Notes under the pieces: model-generated
What the model was told of the DNA's origin: nothing
The model's database searches: none
Seen by the model: only the letters and a program-made list of their open reading frames with translations
Shown: in pieces, positions 43,370-52,274 of the stretch
How positions within the stretch are numbered: the stretch's first letter is position 1
Layout of the letters: the number at the start of each line of letters is the position of its first letter
Position numbers and translations under genes: made by a program
Source of the DNA: JAFALK01 sp042701975
Lineage (GTDB): Bacteria; Pseudomonadota; Gammaproteobacteria; Burkholderiales; Burkholderiaceae_C
Assembly (NCBI GenBank): GCA_042701975.1
Contig: CP170561.1
Location: 496,001-560,000, forward strand
DNA: 64,000 nucleotides
Direction of reading: 5' to 3'

Positions 43370-43780
43370 ATGAAAGCCACATCCTGGTATTCCAAGCTCG
43401 CGAAATCAGCGTCGCGCTTCTGTGGTCGCCCGCGCGTGTTTGCGTTGGCCCTCGGCACCATCGTGGTCTGGGCGGTCACCGGGCCGATCTTTCATTTCAG
43501 CGACACCTGGCAGCTGGTGATCAACACCGGCACGACCATCGTCACCTTCCTGATGGTGTTCCTCATCCAGAACACACAGAACCGCGACACGCAGGCCATC
43601 CAGCTCAAGCTGGACGAGTTGATCCGGGCCACGCGCGGCGCGCACAACGCGCTGTTGGATCTGGAGGAGCTAGAAGACGAGGCGCTCGAAGCTTTCCGCA
43701 ACCGCTACGAAGCGCTGGCCGCCAGCGCACGCAGCAGCATCGATCAGGGCTTCAGGGACACGGACATTCCTGATGCGTGA
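43370..43780 (+). CDS. Low-affinity iron permease family protein
   Basis: The 136-residue protein has two membrane helices (about 24-42 and 50-68). The NTGTTIVTFLMVFLIQNTQN motif (TIVTFLMVFLIQNTQNRD) is characteristic of PF04120, related to the fungal Fet4 domain. The C-terminal half is a charged helix. Despite the name, transport by the bacterial short form is unproven. GGAGGATCC precedes the ATG. Confidence 0.85.
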   Translation: MKATSWYSKLAKSASRFCGRPRVFALALGTIVVWAVTGPIFHFSDTWQLVINTGTTIVTFLMVFLIQNTQNRDTQAIQLKLDELIRATRGAHNALLDLEELEDEALEAFRNRYEALAASARSSIDQGFRDTDIPDA

Positions 43781-43833
43781 GACTGTGGCAACAAGCGGTT
43801 GAACGCGCCCGAAATGCTTGCCACACTCGCCCC

Positions 43834-44523
43834 ATGCCAACCACACTGCGCCACCCGCTGCTCGATGTCGAGGACAGCTGGCCGCTGCTGTTCGCGCCGT
43901 ATCGTGCGCTGGCCGTACTGCTCATCGCCGGTGTCGTTGGCGTCGCCTATGCGGCCGTCGATTTCCTGATCGGCCAGCGTCTGCTGCTCTGGCCCGAAGA
44001 AATGGCGTGGATAGGTTCCCAGAAGCCTCCGGCGCAGCGCCCGGCCCCCCTGCTCGGTGACGAAACCGTCGTGACCCTGAAACGCGACCAGTGCTATGGC
44101 GGCTGCCCCATCTACGAACTGAAGTTGTACGGCTCGGGGCGTGTGGAATTCCGTGGCGAGGCCTACGTCTGCGAAACCTCACCTCAGGCGACGCGGGTGG
44201 ATCGAGAGCAGGTGAAGCGGCTTGTCGATGGCATGGTCGCCGCGGGCTTTCACAGGATGCGCAGCGAAACCGAATTCATTCCTGACGCGCCGGTTGCCAC
44301 TGTGACGCTGGCGCAGGGTCAGACCGCTCACGTCGTGAAGTACATGTACTACGACCCCGCAAGATCGCAACGCGTGCTGCCCATGATTGCCCAGCGCATT
44401 CAGGAGGTGGCCGGCGCCCCGGCATGGGTGGGCATTGAGCGGCGCTTCCGCCACCTTTGCCCGATGCCGGATGGGAGCTTCGTCCCGATCGAGAAGCTCT
44501 GGCCGAATTACTCCATCGGCTGA
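43834..44523 (+). CDS. DUF6438-domain membrane-anchored protein
   Basis: The 229-residue protein has one N-terminal membrane helix (about 20-45) and a DUF6438-like domain recognised by VVTLKRDQCYGGCPIYELKL, with two Cys near residues 93 and 97. The role is unknown. The start MPTTLRHP was chosen over an upstream in-frame codon at 43777 that overlaps the previous gene's stop. Confidence 0.65.
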   Translation: MPTTLRHPLLDVEDSWPLLFAPYRALAVLLIAGVVGVAYAAVDFLIGQRLLLWPEEMAWIGSQKPPAQRPAPLLGDETVVTLKRDQCYGGCPIYELKLYGSGRVEFRGEAYVCETSPQATRVDREQVKRLVDGMVAAGFHRMRSETEFIPDAPVATVTLAQGQTAHVVKYMYYDPARSQRVLPMIAQRIQEVAGAPAWVGIERRFRHLCPMPDGSFVPIEKLWPNYSIG

Positions 44524-44543
44524 AGGCGCAGCGGCGCATCACA

Positions 44544-45209
44544 ATGCCGCCCATGAACACCCGTACGCTCTGGTTCACGGCCTGTCTCAATCTGCTGCTG
44601 CTCGCCCTCAGCGCCATCGGCGCCTTCGACATGGCCACCTGGTGGATGGAGATCGCGCCGGTGCTCGTCGTCTGGCCGCTGCTGCTGGCCACGCACAAGC
44701 GCTTTCCCGTCACGCCGCTGCTGCTCGGCCTGATCTTTGTCCACGCCTGCATCCTCATGATCGGCGGGCGCTACAGCTACGCGCGGGTGCCGCTCGGTTT
44801 CTGGATGCAGGATTGGTTCGGCCTGGCGCGCAATCCGTACGACGGCATCGGCCACCTGGCCCAGGGCTTCATTCCGGCGATCGCGGCGCGCGAGCTGTTG
44901 CTCCGGTGCACGCCGCTGCGCTCAGGCGGCTGGATGTTCACGATCGTCACCGCCGTCTGTCTGGCGATCAGTGCTATCTATGAATTGATCGAGTGGGGCG
45001 CCGCCGTGGCGATGGGCCAGGGTGCGGACGAGTTCCTCGGCACGCAGGGCGACCCGTGGGACACGCAGAAGGACATGGCACTGGCCTGGCTGGGCGCGAT
45101 GATCGGCCAGCTGCTGCTGGCCCGCGTGCACGACCGGCAGCTCGCCCGGGTCAGACCGTTGATCACACCGCCTGCGGCATCAAGTCCATCGGCAGCGATG
45201 CCGGGCTGA
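44544..45209 (+). CDS. DUF2238 (YjdF-like) membrane protein
   Basis: The 221-residue integral membrane protein has about six helices with DGIGHLAQGFIPAIAARE, IYELIEWGAA, GTQGDPWDTQKDMALAWLGA, the acidic/His pattern of DUF2238 (YjdF). Function unknown. An ATG at 44553 is an alternative start. The last 47 bases overlap the convergent glycosyltransferase gene. Confidence 0.85.
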   Translation: MPPMNTRTLWFTACLNLLLLALSAIGAFDMATWWMEIAPVLVVWPLLLATHKRFPVTPLLLGLIFVHACILMIGGRYSYARVPLGFWMQDWFGLARNPYDGIGHLAQGFIPAIAARELLLRCTPLRSGGWMFTIVTAVCLAISAIYELIEWGAAVAMGQGADEFLGTQGDPWDTQKDMALAWLGAMIGQLLLARVHDRQLARVRPLITPPAASSPSAAMPG

Positions 45210-46389
45210 AGCCGCAAGCCTTGACCAGCTCGGCCTCGAAGGCCGCGCAGATGCTGTCCCAGTCCATGCGCAGCGCTGCTTCGTGAGCGGCGACACCCAG
45301 GCGCTTGCGCTGCTGCGCATCGGCGGCCAGCTCCAAGGCGACGCGGGTGAAGGCGCCGGCATCGGCCAGCGGCACAAGGCGGCCGTTGCTGCCGTCGAGG
45401 ATCACTTCGCCGGCACCGGCGTGGCGGAAAGCCAGCACGGGCAGGCCGCTGGCCAGCGCCTCGGTCGTGACGTTGCCGAAGGTCTCGGTCATGCTCGGGA
45501 AGAGGAAGAGATCGGCGCTGGCGTAATGAGCGGCCAGATCCAGCCCGCCACGCTGGCCGGCGAAGATGGCGCCCGGGCAGCGAGCCTCCAGCTCGGCGCG
45601 CAGGGGGCCTGTGCCGACGAGCAGCAGCCGCGCGCTGGGTTGCTGGGCGCGGATGGCGTCGAAGGCATTGACCAGCAGCTCGAGGTTTTTCTCGGCGGCC
45701 AGGCGGCCGACGCAGCAGACCACCAGCTGATCTTCCTTCACGCCCCAGCTCTCGCGCAGCGAGGCATCGCGCCGCTCGGGTGAGAAGCGCTTGGCATCGA
45801 CACCGCGAGAAACAACGGCCAGGCGCTGGAAGCCGGCCATCTGCAGCTCCGCCGCCAGCGCGGCTGTGGGCACCATGGTGCAAGCCGTGTGGTTATGGAA
45901 CTTGCGCAAGTAAGCCATGATGGGCTTCTTCAGCCAGCCGATGCCGTAGTGGCGGCTGTAGGCGTGGAAGTTGGTGCGGAAGTCGCTCGTCACCGGCAGG
46001 TGCAGATGGCGTGCCGCCTGCAGGGCCGACCAGCCGAGCGGGCCTTCGGTGGCGATGTGCACGACATCGGGCCGGGCGATGGACCATTGCTTCACCAGCG
46101 CGCGCTTGGCGGGCAGGCCCATGCGCAGGTGCGGGTAGCGCGGGATGGGCAGGCCACGCATCAGCACTTCGTCCATGCGCGGAGTCTGGACGTTATCCGT
46201 GTTCGCGCGTTGGCGCGGCCGAATCAGCTGCAGGTCGTGCCCGCGCTTGTGAAGGCCTTCGACCACGCGCGCCAGCGTCGTGGCCACGCCGTTGACTTCC
46301 GGCGGGTAGGTTTCGGTCACCAGCGCGATGCGCAGCGAGCGCCTCTCGGCCGGATAGGACTGCACGTCGATGTCGGTGGCTTGATCCAT
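45163..46389 (-). CDS. GT4 glycosyltransferase, MgtA/PimB-like
   Basis: The 408-residue GT-B enzyme opens with RIALVTETYPPEVNGVATTL, typical of the glycolipid alpha-mannosyl/glucosyl-transferase subgroup. The donor-site region has VGRLAAEKNLELLV and SMTETFGNVTTEALASGLPV (ExFGxxxxEA). It probably glycosylates a diacylglycerol-type lipid. It is divergent from the DUF962-like gene. Confidence 0.88.
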   Translation of the reverse strand: MDQATDIDVQSYPAERRSLRIALVTETYPPEVNGVATTLARVVEGLHKRGHDLQLIRPRQRANTDNVQTPRMDEVLMRGLPIPRYPHLRMGLPAKRALVKQWSIARPDVVHIATEGPLGWSALQAARHLHLPVTSDFRTNFHAYSRHYGIGWLKKPIMAYLRKFHNHTACTMVPTAALAAELQMAGFQRLAVVSRGVDAKRFSPERRDASLRESWGVKEDQLVVCCVGRLAAEKNLELLVNAFDAIRAQQPSARLLLVGTGPLRAELEARCPGAIFAGQRGGLDLAAHYASADLFLFPSMTETFGNVTTEALASGLPVLAFRHAGAGEVILDGSNGRLVPLADAGAFTRVALELAADAQQRKRLGVAAHEAALRMDWDSICAAFEAELVKACGFSPASLPMDLMPQAV

Positions 46390-46519
46390 GCCGCCATGCT
46401 GACGGCGAAGTGCAACGGTTTCGTGACAGTGCGGCGTTCACGCATTCGTCACGATGCGCCGTCACCATCCGGTCACGCATCCGATGCGAGCCCTTTGATT
46501 GAGTGAGAAAGGACCACCC

Positions 46520-47128
46520 GTGAACGAGTTTCTGAGCAAGTTGCGCGAGCAGCGCTGGGACGACCACCGCTACTACCACCACTGCCGCATCAACCAAAGT
46601 CTGCATCTGCTGTCGGCGCTGTCCTTTCTGTGCGCCTACGCTCTGCTCTTCAAGGATCCCGCCCTGGCCGCGCTCCTTGCGTGGCTGGTGTCGATGACGA
46701 GCCGACAGGCGGGCCACTTCTTCTTCGAGCCGCGTGGCTACGACCACATCAACCAGGCTACCGATGAGCACAAGGAAGCCATCAAGGTCGGCTACAACAT
46801 CCAGCGCAAGATCGTGCTGATGAGCCTCTGGGCCGGCCTGCCGCTGCTGCTGTGGCTGCAACCGTCGATGTTCGGCCTGATCGAGCCGGCCACCAACTTC
46901 AACGAGTTCTGGCACCAGCTCGGCTACGCCTGGCTTGCGCTCGGTGTCGGCGGCCTGCTGTTCCGCATGGGCCAGCTGCTGATCCGTGACGGCTGGCTGG
47001 AAAGCCTGTCCTGGGGCACGAAGATCGTCACCGACCCCTTCCACGACGCCTGGCTGTACCACCGCGCCCCGCTGCAGCTCCTGAAGGGCGAACGCTTTGA
47101 AGCAGGGCACGAACCGCGCCCTGCCTGA
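46520..47128 (+). CDS. DUF962/Mpo1-like membrane protein
   Basis: This 202-residue protein has the HYYHHCRINQSLHLLSALSF and SRQAGHFFFEP patterns (His-rich helix ends) resembling DUF962/Mpo1, an iron-dependent 2-hydroxy fatty acid dioxygenase in yeast. Four or more membrane helices are expected. GTG at 46520 with AAAGGA upstream is preferred over TTG at 46499. Enzymatic role by homology only. Confidence 0.6.
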   Translation: MNEFLSKLREQRWDDHRYYHHCRINQSLHLLSALSFLCAYALLFKDPALAALLAWLVSMTSRQAGHFFFEPRGYDHINQATDEHKEAIKVGYNIQRKIVLMSLWAGLPLLLWLQPSMFGLIEPATNFNEFWHQLGYAWLALGVGGLLFRMGQLLIRDGWLESLSWGTKIVTDPFHDAWLYHRAPLQLLKGERFEAGHEPRPA

Positions 47129-47140
47129 TCTGCTCCTGAC

Positions 47141-48811
47141 TTAGTTCAGACCGAACTTCCGGCGCAGCATCTCCTTCAGGAGGCTGCGCCGGATTTGCTT
47201 GTTGTCCTGCTGAGAGCCGCCTTCCAGCCACCAGCCGTCGCGCTGCATGGCCTGGGCGGCGCGGATGAAGCCTTCGGCCACCTCATCCACATCCGCGGCG
47301 CGGTGGTCCAGGCTCCAGATCAGCCGGCCGCTGCCCACCCAGGACAGCAGCAGGCCCTGCTCGCGCAGGTAAAACTGGAGCATCCAGTTGTAGCGTGACG
47401 GCTCTGTGAACAGCACGGTCCAGACCGAGCTCATGCCGGCCATGCGCACCGGCAGCCTCGCGGCTTCGAGCCTGGCGTTGAAACTGGCGAGATGCTCGCT
47501 CCAGCGCTCGTCCAAGCCCTCGTAGATTGCGGCGATGTCCGGCTCGTCGATGCGGCGCAGGAAGCTGTTCATCGTCGCCATCACGTACGGATGCGAGTTG
47601 AAGGTGCCGCGCGCAAAACAGATGTCGGCCGGCCGGTCTTCGCGGAAGCGCTGCATCAGATCGCGCCGACCGCAGACCACGCCGACCGGCAGGCCGCCAC
47701 CCAGCGTCTTGCCGTAGGTGACCAGGTCGGCCTTCACGCCGAAATATTCCTGCGCACCGCCCTTGGCCAGGCGAAAGCCGAGGAAGACCTCGTCGAAGAT
47801 CAGCACGATGCCGCGCGCCGTGCACACGTCGCGCACCTTCTTGAGCCACGCGGTGTAGGCCGCGCGGTCATAGCCGGCGCGGCGGCTGCTGTCGATCAGC
47901 GTGGAGTCGCCGGGCGCGGAAGCGTTCGGGTGCAGGGCCTGCAGCGGATTGATCAGCACGCAGGCGATGTCGCGGCGGGAAGCCAGCACCTTCAGGCTCT
48001 TGTCCTCCATGTCCTTGAGCGTGTAGGTCTCGCGCGGCGCGGCCGGGTTGCCAGGGCCGGGCTGCACGTCCTCCCACCAGCCGTGGTACGCGCCGCAAAA
48101 GCGCACGAGGTGGCTGCGCTTGGTGTGATAGCGGGCCAGGCGCACGGCCTGCATCACGGCTTCGGTGCCGGACATGTGAAAGCTCACGCAGTCCTGGCCG
48201 GAGAGCTTGGCCAGCTTCTCGGCGTTGTCCAGCACCAGCGGGTGGTAGCTGCCCAGCACGGGGCCGAGCTGGCCAACCATGCCTTCAGCCTCCCGAATGC
48301 AGGCCTTGTAGAAGTCATAGCCGAATGCATTGACGCCATACGAGCCGGCCAGGTCGTGCAACTGCCGGCCGTCCACGTCCTCGATCTGCTGACCGTGACT
48401 GGCGTGCACGAAGCTGCCGATCTTGAGCCGCTCGCGCAAGTAGGGGCTGAACTGGAAGGGCACTCGGTAGCTGCCGGTGAAGCGCAGGTCGGGCAGCAGG
48501 GCCTTGGCGGCCTCCGTCATGGCGATGCCTTCGGGATTCCGTTCGGCCAGCGTCACACACAGCCGCTCGAAGCCGGCCTTGCGGCGCGCGGCGATCTCCG
48601 CTGCAACGCCATCGGCGGCGAAGAAGCGCTCTTCGTCATAGGCATAGCCGGGGATCAGCGAGGCCACGCGCTTGGCCATGCGCGAATGGCCCGCCAGCGA
48701 GCGGTGCTTGGCCCGCGAGAGTTCAAGCCGCCGCTTGGCCTTGGGCGCGAGCAGCGCCGCAACCGCCAGGGCCAGGCCGGAGAGAGCAAGTGTTTCTTCC
48801 ATGAATTTCAT
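47141..48811 (-). CDS. Class III PLP aminotransferase, glutamate-1-semialdehyde-aminomutase-like
   Basis: The 556-residue protein has a class III aminotransferase fold: FHMSGTEAVMQAVRLAR, FCGAYHGWWE, IFDEVFLGFR and the PLP lysine Lys368 in VTYGKTLGGGLPVGV. It is about 120 residues longer than HemL, with an N-terminal hydrophobic helix (LALSGLALAVAALLA) and a charged extension, so it is probably membrane-associated and not the haem enzyme. The gene is divergent from psd with only 25 bp between start codons. Confidence 0.8.
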   Translation of the reverse strand: MKFMEETLALSGLALAVAALLAPKAKRRLELSRAKHRSLAGHSRMAKRVASLIPGYAYDEERFFAADGVAAEIAARRKAGFERLCVTLAERNPEGIAMTEAAKALLPDLRFTGSYRVPFQFSPYLRERLKIGSFVHASHGQQIEDVDGRQLHDLAGSYGVNAFGYDFYKACIREAEGMVGQLGPVLGSYHPLVLDNAEKLAKLSGQDCVSFHMSGTEAVMQAVRLARYHTKRSHLVRFCGAYHGWWEDVQPGPGNPAAPRETYTLKDMEDKSLKVLASRRDIACVLINPLQALHPNASAPGDSTLIDSSRRAGYDRAAYTAWLKKVRDVCTARGIVLIFDEVFLGFRLAKGGAQEYFGVKADLVTYGKTLGGGLPVGVVCGRRDLMQRFREDRPADICFARGTFNSHPYVMATMNSFLRRIDEPDIAAIYEGLDERWSEHLASFNARLEAARLPVRMAGMSSVWTVLFTEPSRYNWMLQFYLREQGLLLSWVGSGRLIWSLDHRAADVDEVAEGFIRAAQAMQRDGWWLEGGSQQDNKQIRRSLLKEMLRRKFGLN

Positions 48812-48836
48812 CGCAAGGTCATGTGACGACAGCAAT

Positions 48837-49739
48837 ATGACGATGCTCTTTGACACGCCCATGACCACCAGCGCTCTGCAACGCTTCTTCCAGCAGGAAG
48901 ATCTCAACTTCCTGCTCACCAACCGCATCCCGCGCATCGCGCTGACGCGCTGGATGGGCTGGTTCAGCCAGATCGAGAGCCCGCTGCTGGCGCGCATCTC
49001 CATCGCCGTGTGGCGCGTGTTCAGCGATCTGGACCTGTCGGACGCCAGGAAGCAGCGCTTCACGAGCCTGCACGACTGCTTCATCCGTGAGCTGAAGGAC
49101 GGCGCCCGCACGGTCGAGATGTCCGCCGACGTGCTGGCCAGCCCGAGCGACGCCATCGTCGGCGCGCAGGGCATCGTGGAACAGGGCCAGCTCTTCCAGG
49201 CCAAGGGCATGCCCTACACGATGCGAGAGCTGTTCGGCCCGGGGCAGGACCTCACGCCTTTCGAGGGCGGCTTGTTTCTAACGCTGAGGCTGACGTCCAG
49301 CATGTACCACCGCTTCCATGCGCCCGACGCCGCGCGGCTCGAGCACGTGAGCTACCTCAGCGGCGACTGCTGGAACGTCAATCCGATCGCGCTCAAGCGC
49401 GTGGAGAAGCTCTTCTGCCGCAACGAACGCGCCGTGCTGCGCATGAAGCTGGCCGACGGCACCCCAATGGCCATCGTGCCCGTGGCCGCCGTGCTGGTGG
49501 CCAGCATGCGGCTGCATGCGGTCGATGTCGAACACCATCTGCGCCAGCTGAACGAGGCCAACGGCGCACACGAATGGCCCTGTGATGCCGCCTACGAGCG
49601 CGGCCAGGAGATGGGCTGGTTCCAGCACGGCTCCACGCTGATCGTCTTCGTGCCGCCCGGCTTCGAGCCGCTGGTGCAGACGGGCGAGCGCATCCGCATG
49701 GGCCAGGCGCTGATGCGCCGCGCGGGAGGAACTGACTGA
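48837..49739 (+). CDS. psd: Phosphatidylserine decarboxylase proenzyme
   Basis: This 300-residue proenzyme has the self-cleavage motif HGSTLIVF with Ser266, which becomes the pyruvoyl group of the alpha chain. It also has YHRFHAPDAARLEHVSYLSG (split as YHRFHAPDA and VSYLSGDCWNVNP). It makes phosphatidylethanolamine at the inner membrane. In-frame ATGs at 48843 and 48861 are alternative starts. The nearby PLP enzyme may act in a related lipid or amine route. Confidence 0.9.
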   Translation: MTMLFDTPMTTSALQRFFQQEDLNFLLTNRIPRIALTRWMGWFSQIESPLLARISIAVWRVFSDLDLSDARKQRFTSLHDCFIRELKDGARTVEMSADVLASPSDAIVGAQGIVEQGQLFQAKGMPYTMRELFGPGQDLTPFEGGLFLTLRLTSSMYHRFHAPDAARLEHVSYLSGDCWNVNPIALKRVEKLFCRNERAVLRMKLADGTPMAIVPVAAVLVASMRLHAVDVEHHLRQLNEANGAHEWPCDAAYERGQEMGWFQHGSTLIVFVPPGFEPLVQTGERIRMGQALMRRAGGTD

Positions 49740-49772
49740 CGGGAGCTAACGGCCTCCTCAAACGGAAGGAAC

Positions 49773-49797
49773 CGGACAGGCCCGTCCGACTTGCTTT
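49773..49797 (+). terminator. Possible terminator after psd
   Basis: CGGAC-AGGCCC-GTCCG followed by ACTTGCTTTT. The stem is short and the T-run broken, so this is weak. Confidence 0.3.
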
Positions 49798-49851
49798 TGT
49801 CATGCCCCCCTTTCAGAGTTGACGCCAGAGTTGACGCTGGGGGGATCCACC

Positions 49852-51702
49852 ATGACGACGGTACGCAAGACCAAGGGCAATCTGATCGTTGCCGCCCATC
49901 GCGGCGATGCCAAGACGCTGCTCGCCTTCAATTTCACGAAGGAGCAAGCGCGCAGCCGGCTCGCGGGCTTCACCATCCATGTGAAGCCGCCGACGGGCAC
50001 GGCCTACTACCTGTGGAACTCGCTGCAGTTCGAGCATCCCGAGCACCACGCGCAGGTGGCCGATGAGCCGCCCTACTCCACCGCCAACGCGCCGCTGCAC
50101 AAGTTCCGCTGGGTGCACGTGCCCAACTCCGACCACCAGGGCCTGTACGCCAACCTGGGTCACTACGAATACACCGTCACGCCGCGCTATTTCGATGCCA
50201 GCGGCCGCATGCAGGCGCTAGACCCGGAGCTCTCCGTCATGGTCCCCATCCTGCTCGACCGCATGGAAAGCAAGGGCATCTCGCTGGGCTTCAGCCGCGG
50301 CTATGTGCAGTCGCAGGCCTATGTGCGGCACTTCGGGCACAAGATGAACATCAAGCCCTCGGGTGCGCCGCTGGTCTTCGACACCAGCGCGCAGGCCGGC
50401 ATCGATGGGCACGGCAAGCCCTACAGCTATGCGGACCTCTACCACTGGGCCGGTGGCACGGCACGCCAGCGCATCGTCGAAGTGCTCAACGCCGTTCACA
50501 CCCATCCCACCTGGCGGCTGGACGTCTTCGCCTACGACCTGAACGAGCCCGACATCTGTCAGGCCCTGCTGAGCCTGGGCGCCAAGAAGCGCGTGCGCGT
50601 CATCCTGGACAACGCCGCCCTGCACCACGACAAGACCGGCACCGCCAAGCCGGAAGACCAGTTCCAGCAGCAGTTCGCCGCCGTGGCCGGTGCCGACGCC
50701 ATCCTGCGCGGCAATTTCGGCCGCTACGCCCACGACAAGGTCTTCATCGTCTACGAAGACGCCAGCCGCACCAAGCCGACGACCGTGCTGACCGGCTCCA
50801 CCAACTTCTCGATCACGGGCCTGTACGTGAACGCCAACCACGTGCTGGTGCTCAAGAACGTGGACATGGCCCGCACCTACGCCGAGGTCTTCGAGCAGAG
50901 CTGGAAGGACCAGGTCAGCGACAGCAAGTTCCGCAAGACCGAGCTGGCAACGACGACGTTTTCCTTCCCGTCCAGCACGGCGCCGCGCATGGAGCTGACT
51001 TTCTCACCGCACACCGAGGACATGGCCCGTGGCGTGCTGCAAAAGATCGTCGACCGCGTCAACGACGAGACGCTCAAGCACAATGGCAGCGTGCTGTTCG
51101 CCGTGATGTCCATCGACGATCCGGTCAAGCCCGGCAAGCCCGCGCCCGAGAACCCGGTATACGAGCTGCTGCGCAAGCTGCACGCCAACGACCAGGTCTT
51201 CACCTACGGCATCTCGGACAGCCCCGGCGATGTGTCGCTCTACGGCTCCAACTCCACGCACGGCGTGCTGGTCACCGGCAAGCCCGGCGTGCCCACGCTG
51301 CCCGCGCCTTTCGACCAGGTGCCGAGCATCGGCGCGGGCCACGAGATCCACCACAAGTTCGTCGTCTGCGGATTCGGCCGACCCGACGCCAGCGTGGTGT
51401 GCGGCTCATCGAACCTGGCGCTCGGTGGTGAGCAGGTCAACGGCGACAACCTGATCACCCTGCACGACCCCGACATCGCCACCGCCTTCGCCATCGAGGC
51501 CCTGTTGCTGATCGACCACTACGACTTCCTGGACCGGCTCGCCGACAAGCCCAAGGCCGTGGCGACGGCTGCCGCAGCGCGTGCGGACAAGCGCGAATCG
51601 GCCAAGGCCGCGCACTGGTTCCTGGGCACGACCGACGCCTGGACCGCGCCCTACTTCGTGCCGGGCAGCATGCACGCGCGCGATCGCAGCCTGTTCGCCT
51701 GA
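49852..51702 (+). CDS. Phospholipase-D-like protein with two HKD motifs
   Basis: The 616-residue protein has HxK motifs at about residue 294 (AHDKVFIVYE, followed by LTGSTNFS) and about residue 500 (HHKFVVCG, followed by VCGSSNLALGG), the paired half-sites of PLD-superfamily enzymes. The first 150 residues look like a beta-rich accessory domain. There is no signal peptide or membrane helix, so it is cytosolic or exported by another route. It could be a nuclease or phospholipase; the family is not recognised further. It stands alone between psd and a convergent VOC gene. Confidence 0.72.
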   Translation: MTTVRKTKGNLIVAAHRGDAKTLLAFNFTKEQARSRLAGFTIHVKPPTGTAYYLWNSLQFEHPEHHAQVADEPPYSTANAPLHKFRWVHVPNSDHQGLYANLGHYEYTVTPRYFDASGRMQALDPELSVMVPILLDRMESKGISLGFSRGYVQSQAYVRHFGHKMNIKPSGAPLVFDTSAQAGIDGHGKPYSYADLYHWAGGTARQRIVEVLNAVHTHPTWRLDVFAYDLNEPDICQALLSLGAKKRVRVILDNAALHHDKTGTAKPEDQFQQQFAAVAGADAILRGNFGRYAHDKVFIVYEDASRTKPTTVLTGSTNFSITGLYVNANHVLVLKNVDMARTYAEVFEQSWKDQVSDSKFRKTELATTTFSFPSSTAPRMELTFSPHTEDMARGVLQKIVDRVNDETLKHNGSVLFAVMSIDDPVKPGKPAPENPVYELLRKLHANDQVFTYGISDSPGDVSLYGSNSTHGVLVTGKPGVPTLPAPFDQVPSIGAGHEIHHKFVVCGFGRPDASVVCGSSNLALGGEQVNGDNLITLHDPDIATAFAIEALLLIDHYDFLDRLADKPKAVATAAAARADKRESAKAAHWFLGTTDAWTAPYFVPGSMHARDRSLFA

Positions 51703-51718
51703 ATGGATGGTTAGCCAG

Positions 51719-52222
51719 CTACTTCTTGCCAACCTCGGCCGCCGGCGGCACGGGCTTGGGCTCCCACAGCTCGATCTTGTGCCCCTCGGGGTCGACGATC
51801 CAGGCAAAGCGGCCGGTGGCGTCATCGGTGCGCTTCAACACTTCCACGCCCTTGGCCTTGAGCCGGGTGACGAAGGCATCCATGTCGTCGACGGCGTAAT
51901 TGATCATGAACTCGTTGGTCGACGGGGCGAAGTAGCCCGAGCCCGACTTCTCCGAGAACACACCCCAGATCGCGGCAGGCGGATGCTTGGGCGCGTCGTA
52001 GCGCAGCGCCGCACCACCCCAGGCTTCGAGCTGCAGGCCCAGCACGTCGTGGTACCAAGCCACCAGCGCCTTCGGATCCTTGGCCTTGAAGAAGATGCCG
52101 CCGATGCCGGTGACGTGGCCGGGCGCTTCATCGGCCAGCGCGGAAGGGCTCGCGGTGGCCACGGCCAGCGCGGCCAGGCCGAAGGTCGCCGCTGTTGATC
52201 TCAGTGTCGATCGCAGGTTCAT
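51719..52222 (-). CDS. Secreted VOC/glyoxalase-fold protein
   Basis: The 167-residue protein has a signal peptide (about 1-30, ASPSALA) and one vicinal-oxygen-chelate domain (GIGGIFFKAKDPKALVAWYH; FAWIVDPEGHKIELWEP with the metal-ligand Glu). Export is unusual for this mostly cytoplasmic fold. Substrate unknown. Confidence 0.82.
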   Translation of the reverse strand: MNLRSTLRSTAATFGLAALAVATASPSALADEAPGHVTGIGGIFFKAKDPKALVAWYHDVLGLQLEAWGGAALRYDAPKHPPAAIWGVFSEKSGSGYFAPSTNEFMINYAVDDMDAFVTRLKAKGVEVLKRTDDATGRFAWIVDPEGHKIELWEPKPVPPAAEVGKK

Positions 52223-52274
52223 CGGTGCGCTCCTCGCAAGGTGGAAGAGCGCAATTTAACCGTGTCGATAGCCT

